64,000 nt of DNA from Citrobacter amalonaticus (lineage in GTDB: Bacteria; Pseudomonadota; Gammaproteobacteria; Enterobacterales; Enterobacteriaceae), in assembly GCF_002918555.1 (NCBI RefSeq), contig NZ_PQMB01000002.1, positions 1,380,409-1,444,408 of the forward strand. The letters run 5' to 3'. Shown here one piece after another: positions 8,975 through 19,354 of this stretch. Under the pieces are notes generated by a model. It was not told where the DNA came from. It worked only from the letters and a program-made list of their open reading frames with translations, and searched no databases. The stretch's first letter is position 1. Each line of letters opens with the position of its first letter. The translations under genes and the position numbers were made by a program.

Positions 8975-10027
8975 ATGAAAAAGAGCACTCTGGCATTAGT
9001 GGTGATGGGTATTGTCGCATCGGCATCCGTACAGGCAGCTGAAGTGTTTAACAAAGACGGTAATAAACTGGATGTGTATGGCAAAGTCAAAGCAATGCAC
9101 TATTTCAGCGATGATGAAGGCAAAGATGGCGATCAGACTTACGTTCGTTTTGGTTTTAAAGGCGAAACCCAGATTAACGATCGGCTGACGGGCTACGGTC
9201 GCTGGGAAGCGGAGTTCGCCGGTAATAAAGCGGAAAGCGACAGCGGCCAGAAAACGCGTCTGGCGTTTGCCGGTGTAAAACTGAAAGACGTCGGCTCTTT
9301 CGATTATGGTCGTAACCTGGGCGCGTTGTATGACGTGGCTGCATGGACGGATATGTTCCCGGAATTCGGCGGCGACGGTCTGGCGCAAACAGATAACTTT
9401 ATGACCAAGCGCGCCAGCGGCCTGGCAACATATCGTAATACCGACTTCTTCGGCGTTATCGACGGCCTGAACCTGACCCTGCAATATCAAGGAAAGAACG
9501 AAAACCGTGACGTGAAAAAACAGAACGGTGACGGCTTCGGCACTTCACTCAGCTACGATTTCGGCGGCAGCGACTTCGCTATCATCGGCGCATATGCCAA
9601 CTCCGATCGTACCTATGATCAGAATCTTCAGGCGCGCGGCCAGGGTAAAAACGCCGAAGGTTGGGCAACCGGTCTGAAATACGATGGCAATAATATCTAT
9701 CTCGCCACCATCTACGCTGAAACGCGGAATATGGCGCCTGTTTCCGGTGGTTTTGCCAATAAAACACAGAACTTTGAAGCGGTGGCGCAATATCAGTTCG
9801 ACTTCGGTCTGCGTCCTTCTCTGGGCTATGTTCAGTCGAAAGGCAAAGACATTGAAGGGATCGGTGATGAGGATCTCGTGAAATATATCGATGTCGGCAT
9901 GACATATTACTTCAATAAAAATATGTCGGCGTTTGTGGATTATAAAATCAACCAGATTGACAGTAACAACAAACTGGGCGTGAACAGCGATGATATTGTT
10001 GCGCTGGGTATGACGTATCAGTTCTGA
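8975..10027 (+). CDS. phoE: Outer-membrane phosphoporin PhoE
   Basis: 350 residues. The signal peptide [21 protein letters not shown] is cleaved before [16 protein letters not shown]. It is a 16-stranded trimeric porin of the OmpC/OmpF family, ending in the outer-membrane signature phenylalanine (MTYQF). The constriction-loop region around residues 110-130 includes PEFGGDG, a porin hallmark. PhoE prefers anions and is made during phosphate starvation, in accord with the upstream Pho box. I chose the ATG at 8975 because it gives a standard signal peptide; the frame is open 12 codons further up. Confidence 0.95.
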   Translation: MKKSTLALVVMGIVASASVQAAEVFNKDGNKLDVYGKVKAMHYFSDDEGKDGDQTYVRFGFKGETQINDRLTGYGRWEAEFAGNKAESDSGQKTRLAFAGVKLKDVGSFDYGRNLGALYDVAAWTDMFPEFGGDGLAQTDNFMTKRASGLATYRNTDFFGVIDGLNLTLQYQGKNENRDVKKQNGDGFGTSLSYDFGGSDFAIIGAYANSDRTYDQNLQARGQGKNAEGWATGLKYDGNNIYLATIYAETRNMAPVSGGFANKTQNFEAVAQYQFDFGLRPSLGYVQSKGKDIEGIGDEDLVKYIDVGMTYYFNKNMSAFVDYKINQIDSNNKLGVNSDDIVALGMTYQF

Positions 10028-10046
10028 TTGCGTTGATGGAAATGAG

Positions 10047-10076
10047 GCCTGATAGCGTAACGTTATCAGGCTTTTT
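10047..10076 (+). terminator. Rho-independent terminator of phoE
   Basis: GCCTGATA (10047-10054) pairs with TATCAGGC (10064-10071), followed by five T residues. It lies between the convergent phoE and crl genes and may act on both strands. Confidence 0.85.
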
Positions 10077-10088
10077 CATTTGTAGTAT

Positions 10089-10490
10089 TTATGCCGTCAA
10101 CTTTACCGGCTCATCGGTAAAATCGTCAGCCGGTTCCAGAGACAGCTGTAGCGAACTCAACAGCTCCCTTAGCTTCTCGTGAAACTCCCGCAGGGTGTGC
10201 TCCAGACGGTCCACGACTTCGCTCTCTTTAATCGAAACCGCACTCCAGTGACCTTCTTTATCGAACAGACCAAACTGATAGCTATAGGTAAAGCGCTTTT
10301 CCTGCGCTTCCAGCTCCATCCACCAGCCCCAGAACTCTCGCTTTTCAGGGGCCGGCTTCACGTTGACACAAACGGCCAGGCAATCGAAAAAGAATCGATT
10401 ATCTTCGCACTTACCTTCCCGGATATAAGGGCCAAGCGCGGTGAATTTCTTGATTAATCTGCTCTTCGGGTGTCCACTCGGTAACGTCAT
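10089..10490 (-). CDS. crl: Sigma-S assembly factor Crl
   Basis: 133 residues from ATG at 10490 ([20 protein letters not shown]), which matches the E. coli protein in start and length. Crl binds sigma-S and promotes its assembly with core RNA polymerase, so it favours stationary-phase and curli gene expression at low temperature. The conserved core [20 protein letters not shown] and the [11 protein letters not shown] segment are intact. Single gene between phoE and frsA. Confidence 0.97.
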   Translation of the reverse strand: MTLPSGHPKSRLIKKFTALGPYIREGKCEDNRFFFDCLAVCVNVKPAPEKREFWGWWMELEAQEKRFTYSYQFGLFDKEGHWSAVSIKESEVVDRLEHTLREFHEKLRELLSSLQLSLEPADDFTDEPVKLTA

Positions 10491-10547
10491 TGCGATCTCC
10501 TGTTGTGAAGCCACTGTTTTACCAAATCGCAGGAATTTAGCAAATTA

Positions 10548-11792
10548 TTAACACAATCTCTTTTCGATCCAGTCGGTGATTTCCTGCAACGCTTTGTCAA
10601 AATTGCGATACACCGGCTTGAACGGGATTTCGAAAAGCTTACCGTCGGCGGATGAAGATGTGATTAAGCGCGATTCCTCTTCCGGGCTGAACGGATCGTT
10701 TTTCCAGAAGCCCGACAGCATCGGCGTCGGGCAACGTCTGCCCAGCAAGCCTTGCACCTTCAGCGAATAGCGGTTGAGTTCCACGCGCAGCACGTCATCG
10801 GAGGCATCATGCATCCCCAGTCGACTCGCCAGCACGTCAAGATACATTTCCGGCACCGCGCCCTGCCGCAGCGGATCGCTGAGCAACGCATGAACGACCG
10901 GTCCCAGGCACGCCACCGCTTTCAGGCGGGGAGACTCCAGGTAGGCCAGACGCACCGCGACGTTCGCACCAAAGCGGAAACCAAATGCCGCCACACGGGT
11001 ATGATCCACCCAGGGCACGTTTGGCAGCGACTTCAACACATGCTGATGCAGCAGGCTGGAATCCTGCGTCAGTTTCCATTTGGACGAAAAGCCCACCGAT
11101 GGCATATCCAGCGTCAGCATGGCGATCCCACGCGGCGCGAGATAGCGCTCGTACAGGGTGTAATAGTCGGTTTGCATAGCGTCCAGACCACCGCACATCA
11201 GCACCGTCGGGAACGGGCCATCGCCTTTTGGCATGTGCAGAAATCCGGTTACCGGGGAACCGCCAGGGATGGTGAACTCCATCTCCCGTAGCGTACCGGG
11301 CAAGCGTTGCGCGGCCTCTTCGTAAGCGCGATTGGCCAGCGCCTGCGCCTGATCGGCCAGATCGTCACCTTTCAGATGCGGATAGGCGGCAATGTTGTAC
11401 AGCGTGGAAGCATGTAACCAGTAGCGACCGCTCAGTTGAGCATCCTGCGTCTGACAGGCCTTCTGCTGCCACTCCATTGCCTGCTTTGCCCATTCAAAAA
11501 TCCAGTTCCCGCCACGATAGCCAATCACCGTATCGTACAATTCAGCGTCCGTCCGCTCGGCGTCGCTCATCACAATTCGCGCCTGCACGTCGAGGATTTC
11601 ACGCGGATCCACGCCGCGCCAGACCCACATCAGGCGATTAATCATGCGGTACCAGTGGGGGATATTTTTACCATCCAGAGCGGACTGCACAGGCGACGAC
11701 GCCCCGTGATTAAACCGACGAACCAGCGTTGAGGTTTCCGGGTGTTTAAAGCGGGGTTTGAACAGGATTTCGCTGAGGTTAGCCTGCGACAT
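10548..11792 (-). CDS. frsA: FrsA, alpha/beta-hydrolase-fold esterase
   Basis: 414 residues from ATG at 11792, the E. coli length. It has an alpha/beta-hydrolase fold; the usual nucleophile elbow GxSxG reads GFRFG ([12 protein letters not shown]), as in other FrsA proteins. The E. coli protein has been called the fermentation-respiration switch protein through interaction with enzyme IIA(Glc), while other work treats it as an esterase, so its physiological role is unsettled. Monocistronic between crl and gpt. Confidence 0.95.
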   Translation of the reverse strand: MSQANLSEILFKPRFKHPETSTLVRRFNHGASSPVQSALDGKNIPHWYRMINRLMWVWRGVDPREILDVQARIVMSDAERTDAELYDTVIGYRGGNWIFEWAKQAMEWQQKACQTQDAQLSGRYWLHASTLYNIAAYPHLKGDDLADQAQALANRAYEEAAQRLPGTLREMEFTIPGGSPVTGFLHMPKGDGPFPTVLMCGGLDAMQTDYYTLYERYLAPRGIAMLTLDMPSVGFSSKWKLTQDSSLLHQHVLKSLPNVPWVDHTRVAAFGFRFGANVAVRLAYLESPRLKAVACLGPVVHALLSDPLRQGAVPEMYLDVLASRLGMHDASDDVLRVELNRYSLKVQGLLGRRCPTPMLSGFWKNDPFSPEEESRLITSSSADGKLFEIPFKPVYRNFDKALQEITDWIEKRLC

Positions 11793-11838
11793 GATTTCGG
11801 CCTCCATGAGTACTCACTAAGGCACATTGTATACGCAA

Positions 11839-11895
11839 AATCATTCAAGATGCATTGCGGCGGTAACTGAGAGAATCCCCGGTCACTGACATAAT
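11839..11895. repeat. Fragment of a dispersed enterobacterial intergenic repeat
   Basis: The segment from ATTCAAGATGCATTGCGGCG to the end of GGTCACTGACAT resembles the left half of a common enterobacterial intergenic repeat (typically AACTGAGCGAATCCCC followed by a palindromic core). The palindrome is incomplete here. It fills most of the frsA-gpt gap. Confidence 0.5.
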
Positions 11896-11982
11896 TAAAA
11901 TCTGTCCGCGGCCTGGAGCAACACGTAGGGGGAAATAACGAAGGTAGCCAACAAAAAGACAGCCTGAAGGATGAAGCGTACG

Positions 11983-12019
11983 GCGCAAAAAGAACAACGC
12001 CCGGCATAGCCAGGCGTTG
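11983..12019 (-). terminator. Terminator of gpt
   Basis: On the minus strand CAACGCC (12019-12013) pairs with GGCGTTG (12001-11995) and is followed by TTCTTTTTG. It lies just after the gpt stop codon. Confidence 0.75.
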
Positions 12020-12030
12020 AAAATGTCAGA

Positions 12031-12489
12031 TTAGCGACCGGAAATCGGCGGAACGAACGCCACGCCCATGTCCCACGGCTGCTCAATCCAGGTATCCTGC
12101 GGGATATCAATCACATAGTCATTAACCAACGGACGACCTGCCGGTTTCGCGAAAATAGTGACGAAATGCGCTTTCGGATACATTTCACGGATAGCGACCG
12201 CGGTACCGCCGGTGTCCACCAGGTCATCAATAACGATGAAGCCTTCACCATCGCCTTCAGCACGTTTCAGTACTTTCAGTTCGCGCTGGTTGTCGTGATC
12301 ATAGCTGGAGATGCAAACGGTATCGACATGACGAATACCCAGTTCACGCGCCAGTAATGCGCCCGGCACCAGACCGCCGCGGCTAACGGCAATAATGCCT
12401 TTCCACTGTTCAGAAGGCATCAGGCGGCTTGCCAGCTTACGTGCATGAATCTGCAACATGTCCCAGGTGACGACGTATTTTTCGCTCAT
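12031..12489 (-). CDS. gpt: Xanthine-guanine phosphoribosyltransferase Gpt
   Basis: 152 residues, identical in length to the E. coli enzyme. It salvages guanine and xanthine (less well hypoxanthine) to nucleoside monophosphates with PRPP; it is cytoplasmic and membrane-associated. The PRPP-binding loop [16 protein letters not shown] (residues 84-99) is intact. Divergent from pepD and followed by a terminator. Confidence 0.98.
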   Translation of the reverse strand: MSEKYVVTWDMLQIHARKLASRLMPSEQWKGIIAVSRGGLVPGALLARELGIRHVDTVCISSYDHDNQRELKVLKRAEGDGEGFIVIDDLVDTGGTAVAIREMYPKAHFVTIFAKPAGRPLVNDYVIDIPQDTWIEQPWDMGVAFVPPISGR

Positions 12490-12739
12490 GTGAAGTGTCC
12501 CAGCCTGTTTATCTACGGCTTAAAAAGTGTTCGAGGGGGAAAAGGTTGCGCGAGATTATAGAGATCTGACGCGCCAAAAACCAGTGTTTCGCAGAATCCG
12601 CTCCTCTTTTTGCGTGCTTTATACTACCCGCCGACAAAGAAAGTGGTATTCTCAACCCCATCTCGCAAGCCTGTCTTGTGGTAATGATTAACCTGCTAAC
12701 CCTGTGACCTGCAAGATTGTTTGCAGAGTATCTATACCC

Positions 12740-12800
12740 TAAATAATTCGAGTTGCGGGAAAGCCAACGCACCAGCAATTTGAAGTATGACGAGTATACA
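12740..12800. repeat. Dispersed intergenic repeat, copy 1
   Basis: ATTCGAGTTGCGGGAAAGCC, then AACGCACCAGCAATTTGAAG and TATGACGAGTATA. A second copy lies at 27896-27954 after the secreted-protein gene. It resembles the right half of the repeat family seen in the frsA-gpt gap. Here it lies directly upstream of pepD and so would be in its leader. Confidence 0.6.
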
Positions 12801-12812
12801 AGGAGAATTATC

Positions 12813-14270
12813 GTGTCTGAACTATCTCAACTATCTCCACAGCCGCTGTGGGATATTTTTGCCAAAATCTGTTCTATCCCCCACCCGTCCAAACATGAAG
12901 AGCAGCTCGCTGAGCACATTGTTGGTTGGGCAAAAGAGAAAGGGTTACATGTCGAGCGTGACCAGGTCGGTAATATCCTGATTCGTAAACCCGCCACCGC
13001 AGGTATGGAAAATCGCACGCCGGTCGTGCTGCAAGCGCATCTGGATATGGTGCCGCAGAAAAATAACGACACCGTGCACGACTTCACCAAAGATCCTATC
13101 CAGCCTTATATTGATGGCGAATGGGTTAAGGCTCGTGGTACCACGCTGGGCGCAGATAACGGCATCGGTATGGCTTCCGCGCTGGCGGTGCTGAGTGATG
13201 ACAACGTGGTTCACGGCCCGCTGGAAGTGCTGCTGACCATGACCGAAGAAACCGGTATGGACGGCGCGTTCGGCCTGCAATCCAACTGGCTGCAAGCCGA
13301 TATTCTGATCAACACCGACTCCGAAGAAGAAGGTGAGATTTACATGGGTTGCGCGGGAGGGATCGACTTTGCCTCTAACCTGCCGTTAACCCGTGAAGCA
13401 ACGCCAGCAGACTTCCAGAGCTTTAAGCTGACGCTGAAAGGGCTGAAAGGCGGTCACTCCGGCGGTGAAATCCACGTCGGCCTCGGCAACGCCAACAAAC
13501 TGCTGGTACGCTTCCTGGCGGGTCATGCAGAAGAGCTGGATCTGCGCCTGGTTGATTTCAACGGCGGTACGCTGCGCAACGCCATCCCGCGTGAAGCCTT
13601 TGCCACCCTTGCCGTTGCCGCAGATAAAGTTGATACGCTGAAAGCGCGGGTTAACGCTTATCAGGACATCCTGAAAAACGAACTGGCAGAGAAAGAGAAG
13701 AATCTGGTCATTGTGCTGGAAAACGCCGCGAATACTAAACCGGCGCTGACTGCCCGGTCCCGCGACAGCTTTATCCGTCTGCTGAACGCGACGCCGAACG
13801 GCGTGATCCGCAATTCCGATGTCGCAAAAGGGGTCGTAGAAACGTCCCTGAACGTCGGTGTTGTGACCATGACCGACAACAACGTGGAAATCCACTGTCT
13901 GATTCGCTCCCTGATTGACAGCGGCAAAGACTATGTGGTCAGCATGCTGGATTCCCTGGGTAAACTGGCCGGTGCAAAAACCGAAGCCAAAGGCGGCTAC
14001 CCTGGCTGGCAGCCGGACGCCAGTTCACCGGTCATGCACCTGGTACGTGAAACCTATCAGCGTCTGTTCAACAAGACGCCGAATATCCAGATTATCCACG
14101 CAGGTCTGGAGTGCGGTCTGTTCAAAAAACCGTACCCGGATATGGACATGGTTTCTATCGGGCCAACCATCACCGGTCCACACTCTCCGGATGAGCAGGT
14201 TCATATCGAAAGCGTCGGTCACTACTGGACGCTTCTGACTGAACTGCTGAAAGCGATTCCGGCGAAGTAA
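12813..14270 (+). CDS. pepD: Aminoacyl-histidine dipeptidase PepD (peptidase D)
   Basis: 485 residues from GTG at 12813, seven bases after AGGAGA and equal to the E. coli length. It is a cytoplasmic M20-family zinc dipeptidase that splits carnosine-like Xaa-His and other unblocked dipeptides. Metal ligands lie in HLD (76-78), the GADNG motif near residue 115 and the TEETG stretch near 145. A lid/dimerisation domain occupies roughly 185-385 (KGGHSGGEIH). In K-12 pepD is induced by phosphate limitation; I see no clear Pho box here. Confidence 0.97.
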   Translation: MSELSQLSPQPLWDIFAKICSIPHPSKHEEQLAEHIVGWAKEKGLHVERDQVGNILIRKPATAGMENRTPVVLQAHLDMVPQKNNDTVHDFTKDPIQPYIDGEWVKARGTTLGADNGIGMASALAVLSDDNVVHGPLEVLLTMTEETGMDGAFGLQSNWLQADILINTDSEEEGEIYMGCAGGIDFASNLPLTREATPADFQSFKLTLKGLKGGHSGGEIHVGLGNANKLLVRFLAGHAEELDLRLVDFNGGTLRNAIPREAFATLAVAADKVDTLKARVNAYQDILKNELAEKEKNLVIVLENAANTKPALTARSRDSFIRLLNATPNGVIRNSDVAKGVVETSLNVGVVTMTDNNVEIHCLIRSLIDSGKDYVVSMLDSLGKLAGAKTEAKGGYPGWQPDASSPVMHLVRETYQRLFNKTPNIQIIHAGLECGLFKKPYPDMDMVSIGPTITGPHSPDEQVHIESVGHYWTLLTELLKAIPAK

Positions 14271-14285
14271 GCCTTTGCAATAAAT

Positions 14286-14360
14286 GCCGGATGGCGACGT
14301 AAACCTTATCCGGCCTACAGCGTTACTCGTAGGTCGGATAAGCGCCGCGCCATCCGGTTG
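14286..14360. repeat. REP/BIME element
   Basis: GCCGGATGGCGACGTAAACC, then TTATCCGGCCTACA, and the inverted unit GTAGGTCGGATAAGCGCCGC followed by GCCATCCGG. Two REP units of opposite orientation form a BIME between the convergent pepD and prfH genes, typical of REP position at operon 3' ends. Confidence 0.9.
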
Positions 14361-14372
14361 TTTTATCCCGGA

Positions 14373-14987
14373 TTACCGTTCCGTAAACGCCATTCCTTCA
14401 AACGTCCGTACCGGATCCCCGCGTTCAATCTGATGATGGAACATCCGCCGCTGAGATTTCAGCGCCGCGCTGCCTTCCTGCTGTTGTTGCTCCAGACGCC
14501 AGGCGATCAGCAGCCGCGCCAGCCGCTTGTTGGCATGCTGACTGCGCTCCGACTGGACCTTCACGCTGATCCCACTCGCCAGATGGGTGGCACGCACGGC
14601 CGAATCGGTCTTGTTAACATGCTGTCCGCCAGGGCCGGAAGATCGAAGCGTTTCAAAGCGGATCGCATCGGATTGCGCCTGCTCATCCACGGAAAAACGG
14701 CCAACACCCACATACCAATTTTTTCGCCTGTGATTCAGACGGTACGGGCTGGAGCAAATCCACTGCAACGTGCCGCACCAGCGGTCGCTTAAGGCCAGCG
14801 CATTGCTGCCGCTCAGCGAAACCAGCGCGGATCGCAGCGTATCGGGATATCTGCCCGCCTCTGTTTCCAGCAACGTTACGGTGACATCCTGCTGCGCCGC
14901 TTCCTTTATCAGCCGATCCAACGCTTTCCTGACGGCCAGACAGCACTCGTCCGGCCCCTGCGCGGAAGAGAGTTGCAATAACATCAT
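14373..14987 (-). CDS. prfH: Peptide chain release factor homologue PrfH
   Basis: 204 residues with the hydrolysis motif GGQ at 120-122 ([21 protein letters not shown]), but no codon-recognition domain, so it should release peptides from ribosomes without stop-codon reading. The N-terminal 100 residues are specific to PrfH. It overlaps the rtcB2 stop by four bases (ATGA), so the two are coupled. The current view of this pair is that PrfH frees peptides from ribosomes cleaved in the 16S decoding centre and RtcB2 reseals the rRNA. Full-length here; the K-12 copy is truncated. Confidence 0.93.
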   Translation of the reverse strand: MMLLQLSSAQGPDECCLAVRKALDRLIKEAAQQDVTVTLLETEAGRYPDTLRSALVSLSGSNALALSDRWCGTLQWICSSPYRLNHRRKNWYVGVGRFSVDEQAQSDAIRFETLRSSGPGGQHVNKTDSAVRATHLASGISVKVQSERSQHANKRLARLLIAWRLEQQQQEGSAALKSQRRMFHHQIERGDPVRTFEGMAFTER

Positions 14988-16123
14988 GCGCCTTTTCCTC
15001 CACTCGTTTTCAGCGTCAGCACCGGGTGTAAACGCGCCACGGGTTTTACCAGCCCGGCCTGCACCAGGCAGCTAATCACGCTTTCTGCTGATTTGTAGGC
15101 CTGCGGCGCTTCTTCATAGATCAGCTGTTTATCACGGCAAATCACCCGGCTACCCAGTTCAGTACGGGAGAGCTGCGCCGGGCTGAATTTCCCGGAAAGC
15201 CGCCCTTTACACTCAGAGCGCATCCATTTGCGTCCCGCGCCATGCGCCAGTGAGCACAGTGCCTCTTCAGTCGCCACCGGCTGAACCAGCCAGCTGTAAT
15301 CACCGCGAGAACCGGGGACGATCGCCAGCCCCTGGTTATCTGGCGTTGCGCCTTTACGATGCAGCCAGCCCTGTTGACCACCAATGCGACACGCTTCAAC
15401 AAAGTTGTGCGCCACATCCAGCAGCGGATTTCCGGATGCCTTCACCTGTTGCAAAATGCGGGTCGCAATCAGCTGACGATTTACACGAGCGAACGCCAGC
15501 GCATCATCATGTGCCGCCAGGTAACGCCGTGCATCTTCACTTCCTTCTGCCAGCCCGTGATGAGAAAAGACGCTAATGTGATGTTGCAGGACAGATTGTC
15601 CCAGACCACGTGAACCGCTGTGCGCCAGCAGCAGCAAATGCTGCGCATCGAGCCCCGCCTCGCTGAAACGTTCGCTGTCAAATACCTGATCGACCTGCTG
15701 TAGTTCGGCGAAGTGATTACCGCCGCCAATGGATCCCAGCGCACTGCGCCAGGGATGCTGTATCAGGCTTTCCGGCAGATGTTCGTCCAGCCAGCGCTCA
15801 TCTGCGGCGTCATCCAGCGCCGCCAGTCGCTTCTCAAACTTATCTGCGTTATACCTGCGCCTCAAAATATCCGTTTGCCACAGCGCCATACCGCAGCCGA
15901 TATCATTACCCACCAGCGCCGGATAAAAACGACCAAGTGAAAAGAATGCCGCGCCAATTGGATAGCCGCGTCCGGGGTGTAAATCTGGCATACCCATTAC
16001 ACGACACATGCCGGGTAAGTTTGCCGTTGTATGTAATTGTTGGATCGCTGAACCTTCGATCCACAGATCGTCTGAGGCGATATATGCGATAGCCTCAGAG
16101 AGATAATGAACATGATTGCCCAT
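14984..16123 (-). CDS. RNA-splicing ligase RtcB2 (PrfH-associated)
   Basis: 379 residues, an RtcB-family 3'-phosphate/5'-OH RNA ligase. Manganese and guanylate-site motifs are all present: NDIGCG (D74, C77), GGGNHFAE (H137), HSGSRG (H168), LDVAHNF (H239), and AHGAGRKW whose H294 is the expected guanylylated histidine. It is shorter than canonical RtcB (about 408) and is paired with prfH instead of rtcA, as in the RtcB2 subfamily that repairs decoding-centre cuts such as those made by colicin E3-type nucleases. No RtcR gene or rtcA gene is adjacent. Confidence 0.93.
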   Translation of the reverse strand: MGNHVHYLSEAIAYIASDDLWIEGSAIQQLHTTANLPGMCRVMGMPDLHPGRGYPIGAAFFSLGRFYPALVGNDIGCGMALWQTDILRRRYNADKFEKRLAALDDAADERWLDEHLPESLIQHPWRSALGSIGGGNHFAELQQVDQVFDSERFSEAGLDAQHLLLLAHSGSRGLGQSVLQHHISVFSHHGLAEGSEDARRYLAAHDDALAFARVNRQLIATRILQQVKASGNPLLDVAHNFVEACRIGGQQGWLHRKGATPDNQGLAIVPGSRGDYSWLVQPVATEEALCSLAHGAGRKWMRSECKGRLSGKFSPAQLSRTELGSRVICRDKQLIYEEAPQAYKSAESVISCLVQAGLVKPVARLHPVLTLKTSGGKGA

Positions 16124-16522
16124 ATACCATTCCTGTAAAATTTAGATAAGGAGATGGCAGACGTTACCAGGGCAAAAAAGAAAGGTTATTCCTGGGAATG
16201 TCTGCAAATTGAGTTTTTAGAATATGTCATCATGATTAACCCCCTTTGCAGTAAAAAAAAGATGGAAAGCGCGCGTATATTAATCAGGGGCTGGTGCTAT
16301 TGCAAGATGAATTTAAGACTTACCTTCGCGCCCCATTCCATAATTAATAAACCACTTCCCTCTGGCATCAACGTGTTGCTGCCGAACCCGTTGAAATCCA
16401 TGATGTTCAAAAAAGGTTTATACTCAAACGCAAATACCGTAAAAATGCGGTAACCGCCCGTAAAAAAATAGCGCACAGAGCGTGGAAATCACTTTCCCGA
16501 TATTCTCTTATTTGTATCTTAT
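16124..16522. other. Intergenic gap rtcB2-dinB, no gene supported
   Basis: 399 bases, AT-rich. A 99-codon open frame on the + strand (16154-16453) has no ribosome binding site and unlike-protein composition. I see no terminator, RNA gene or clear regulator site. The promoter of rtcB2 must lie here, but no convincing sigma-70 or sigma-54 element was found. Confidence 0.5.
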
Positions 16523-17578
16523 TCAGAGTCCTAAAAGCAGCTGCCTTTCACGTTGTGGATCCAGCAAGGTGACATGTAATCCGACCAGCCGCACACCGCG
16601 TCCGCCACGGCGCTCATCCCAGGTTTTACGTGCTGTAGAAATTAAATCGTCTTTACTTAAACGTGGCCAAACATGCTCCTGCGTGGTCTGCTGGAAATCA
16701 TTGAATTTTAATTTGATCCCCTGGCAGGCGATCAATAAATCCGGTTTCACCTTTGCCAGTCTGCGCTCCAGCTCAGGATACAACCGCTCAATGGCCGCCT
16801 CACACTCTGACCACTGATGAATATCTTCTGCCATTGTGCGCTCAACGCCAACGGATTTACGCAGCCGCTCGCTGTTTACATCACGCTCATCAATCCCCCA
16901 ACTGCGTTCCCACAGCACCCGTCCAAACTTGCCGAAGCGCTTGAGCAACGTCGCCAGATCGAACTGCTGGACATCCCCGCAGGTCCGTAACCCCATTGTT
17001 TCCAGCTTCGCGGCGGAAACCTTCCCGACGCCCGGAATTTTCCCCAGCGGCAGGGTTTTGAGAAATTCCGGAACCCCGGCTGGCGTAATGACATACTGTC
17101 CGTCCGGCTTATTCAGATCGGAGGCGATCTTGGCCAGAAATTTAACCGGCGCGATACCGGCGGACGCGGTGAGTTGCAGCTCGTGAAAAATGGTCCGGCG
17201 GATCTCCTGGGCTATCAGGGTTGCAGAACCGTGGCAGTGAACGCTGTCGGTGACGTCCAGATACGCCTCGTCCAGCGAAAGCGGTTCAATACGCGAGGTA
17301 TAGCGAGAGAAAATTTCACGGATATGGTGAGAGGCTTCTTTATAGGCTTCATAGCGGCCAGGAAGCAGCGTCAGATGCGGGCAAAGCTTAAGCGCCATCC
17401 CCGTAGGCATGGCGCTGCGAACGCCAAATTTTCGCGCGGGGTAGTTGGCGGTGCTGATAACGCCCCGGCGTTCACGGCTGCCGCCAATTGCAATGGGAAT
17501 GTCGCGCAGGGTCGGGTTATCCCGCATTTCAACCGCTGCGAAAAAACAGTCCATATCAACATGTATGATTTTGCGCAT
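16523..17578 (-). CDS. dinB: DNA polymerase IV DinB
   Basis: 351 residues, the E. coli length. It is a Y-family translesion polymerase, error-prone, made in the SOS response. Catalytic carboxylates are D8 (HVDMDCFFA) and D103-E104 ([10 protein letters not shown]). A helix-hairpin-helix ([12 protein letters not shown], about 180) and the little-finger domain follow. The C-terminal QLLLGL is the beta-clamp binding peptide. The ATG is preceded by GGGAGGTGAGTA. K-12 has yafNOP downstream; here nothing follows before rtcB2. Confidence 0.98.
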   Translation of the reverse strand: MRKIIHVDMDCFFAAVEMRDNPTLRDIPIAIGGSRERRGVISTANYPARKFGVRSAMPTGMALKLCPHLTLLPGRYEAYKEASHHIREIFSRYTSRIEPLSLDEAYLDVTDSVHCHGSATLIAQEIRRTIFHELQLTASAGIAPVKFLAKIASDLNKPDGQYVITPAGVPEFLKTLPLGKIPGVGKVSAAKLETMGLRTCGDVQQFDLATLLKRFGKFGRVLWERSWGIDERDVNSERLRKSVGVERTMAEDIHQWSECEAAIERLYPELERRLAKVKPDLLIACQGIKLKFNDFQQTTQEHVWPRLSKDDLISTARKTWDERRGGRGVRLVGLHVTLLDPQRERQLLLGL

Positions 17579-17594
17579 TACTCACCTCCCGGAA

Positions 17595-17614
17595 TACTGT
17601 TCAAGTATACAGTA
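17595..17614 (-). promoter_or_regulatory. LexA (SOS) box of dinB
   Basis: TACTGTTCAAGTATACAGTA is an almost perfect LexA operator (CTGT-N8-ACAG), 17 bases upstream of the dinB start codon. It explains SOS control of dinB. Confidence 0.92.
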
Positions 17615-17656
17615 TAATAATAAAATGAGAAGTGATTGCCCACCCACCGGACAGCA

Positions 17657-18304
17657 CTACAGCGGCATGGGTTTACTCACGCGAAATTGTGCTTCACAGG
17701 TATAATGGACTGACCCCACGCGGGTGTCCTCAGCGGTTTCTCCAGCCCGACAAACAAACATTTTGTTCACTTTTTTGACGTTCGCGTGCAGGAGGTTCTC
17801 AACTGACATCCATTTGAACACATCTTCTTTAACGCAGAAAAGCTCATAGTCGCTCAGACGCTCGCCGCAAATCTCACAGTGATTCATCCAGTAGCGCATA
17901 CCTGTCGTTTTGCTTTTGTCCAGGTAGTAGTGGCTGGCTTTGATATTCTTTTTTATTGCGTCCGGCAGCTGATTGATATGAAAAACAAAGCTGTTTCCCC
18001 TCACAGAGAGCCAGCGCTTACCCTCTTTGCTTTTTTTCAGGTAGCGGGTAAACAAGATGCCGATGATACGGGTTGGCTGGTGGCAACCCGGACAGCGCAC
18101 GCTGGGCGTAATAACGAGGTAATAAGGTGCGACAATATTAAAATCGACGGCATCATAAACATAATCACTGAGTACCTCACTGAGTTCATGAGGTTCGATA
18201 TACCAGATGCCAGACTGCGGATCATAATGCGCGCCCTGGCAAGCGACATCGGTAATGGAGTCAGTATGAATATCCAGAGGAATAATATCGATAACATCTA
18301 TCAC
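17657..18304 (-). CDS. Unknown protein with CxxC pairs, last gene of the lafTU operon
   Basis: 215 residues from GTG at 18304, preceded by CAGGAGAACACA. I do not recognise the family. The central and C-terminal parts carry CPGCHQP (about residue 102), CEICGERL (about 160) and further single cysteines, arranged like one or two zinc ribbons. There is no signal peptide or membrane segment, so it should be cytoplasmic. It begins 50 bases after lafU on the same strand and has no promoter or terminator in between, so it is probably transcribed with the motor genes. It is not one of the named laf or lfg genes. Confidence 0.75.
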   Translation of the reverse strand: MIDVIDIIPLDIHTDSITDVACQGAHYDPQSGIWYIEPHELSEVLSDYVYDAVDFNIVAPYYLVITPSVRCPGCHQPTRIIGILFTRYLKKSKEGKRWLSVRGNSFVFHINQLPDAIKKNIKASHYYLDKSKTTGMRYWMNHCEICGERLSDYELFCVKEDVFKWMSVENLLHANVKKVNKMFVCRAGETAEDTRVGSVHYTCEAQFRVSKPMPL

Positions 18305-18353
18305 TGTGTTCTCCTGAAAAATGCTACCCCGCATTGCGCGGGGAAAAGAGGAA

Positions 18354-19352
18354 TTACCGTTCTGGAATCGTTTTCTGATGTAATGAAGTGACCTGCTGTT
18401 TTTTATCGAGTTTTTGCGCCAGCGGTTGGACGACTTTTTCACCGTGCTGGCCAAAATACTGATACAGGGTGTCAGATGCGCTTTGGGTCAATACCATAAT
18501 TTCGATGCGACGGTTGCCTGCGCTTTCCGGGTTTTTCGCATCCAGCAGCATCTGGTCAGCCATTGCGCTGACCTGCATGACTTTATCCTGCGGCATTCCC
18601 GCTTCTTCCAACACCCGGCGGGCAGAGAGCGCCCTGTCGCCTGACAGGTTCCAGTTGTTATAGATATTGCTTTTATATCCCATCGCATCGGTATGCCCGG
18701 TGATGATGAGTTTGTTGTCCAGCGAATCAAAAACAGGCGCAAGCTCAACCAACAGCGATTTAAAGAACGGCATAATCCGCGCGCTGCCGCGCTCAAACAT
18801 ATTACGGTTCTGATCGTCTTTGATCAGCACGCGTAACCCCTGGGGAACGATTTCCATTTCCAGGTTGGTTTCCATGTGGGCATTGCGCGCAATAATATTA
18901 ATGTCAGTCGCTAACTCACCCAGCTCCGTCGCCGATTTTTTCTTCAGCAGCGCCGTCTTCTCATTCACATCACGCGCTTTTTTCTCGGCCTCTTCACTCA
19001 CCTTCGCCATTTCTTTCGGCGCGGTGGTTTTCTCTTTATCCGGCTTATTGCGGGCGACGCTTTTGCTGTTTACCGGCGCTACCGGTTGTTTACCAATCTT
19101 GTTCAGCGGAGTCAGCCCGCCGCCGTTAAAGATGGATTGACCGTGCAGGGCCGCCACGATGTTTTCACGATCGGCTTTACTGACGCTGTTAACAATCCAC
19201 AGCGTCATAAACAGCGCCATCATTGCCAGCGTAAAGTCGGCAAATGCCACCTTCCACGCGCCGCCATGATGACCACCGTGATTCTTTTTTACCTGTCGCC
19301 GAATAATAGTGGTATGGACACCACGATCGCGCCGGTTAGCCGCCTTTCTCAT
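18354..19352 (-). CDS. lafU: Lateral flagellar motor stator protein LafU (MotB-like)
   Basis: 332 residues. A charged N-terminus (KKNHGGHHGGAWK) precedes one membrane segment (about 35-57, AFADFTLAMMALFMTLWIV) whose D39 is the expected proton-carrying aspartate of MotB. A helical linker (100-160) and an OmpA/MotB peptidoglycan-binding domain (about 190-300, ITGHTDAMGYKSN) follow. It pairs with LafT as the proton-driven stator. Here it is intact, whereas K-12 keeps only a fragment (mbhA). It starts two bases after the lafT stop. Confidence 0.95.
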   Translation of the reverse strand: MRKAANRRDRGVHTTIIRRQVKKNHGGHHGGAWKVAFADFTLAMMALFMTLWIVNSVSKADRENIVAALHGQSIFNGGGLTPLNKIGKQPVAPVNSKSVARNKPDKEKTTAPKEMAKVSEEAEKKARDVNEKTALLKKKSATELGELATDINIIARNAHMETNLEMEIVPQGLRVLIKDDQNRNMFERGSARIMPFFKSLLVELAPVFDSLDNKLIITGHTDAMGYKSNIYNNWNLSGDRALSARRVLEEAGMPQDKVMQVSAMADQMLLDAKNPESAGNRRIEIMVLTQSASDTLYQYFGQHGEKVVQPLAQKLDKKQQVTSLHQKTIPER

Positions 19353-19354
19353 GC

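Noticed and set aside
16154..16453. 99-codon + strand open frame between rtcB2 and dinB
   Set aside because: No ribosome binding site, AT-rich and low-complexity, no domain. Left as intergenic.
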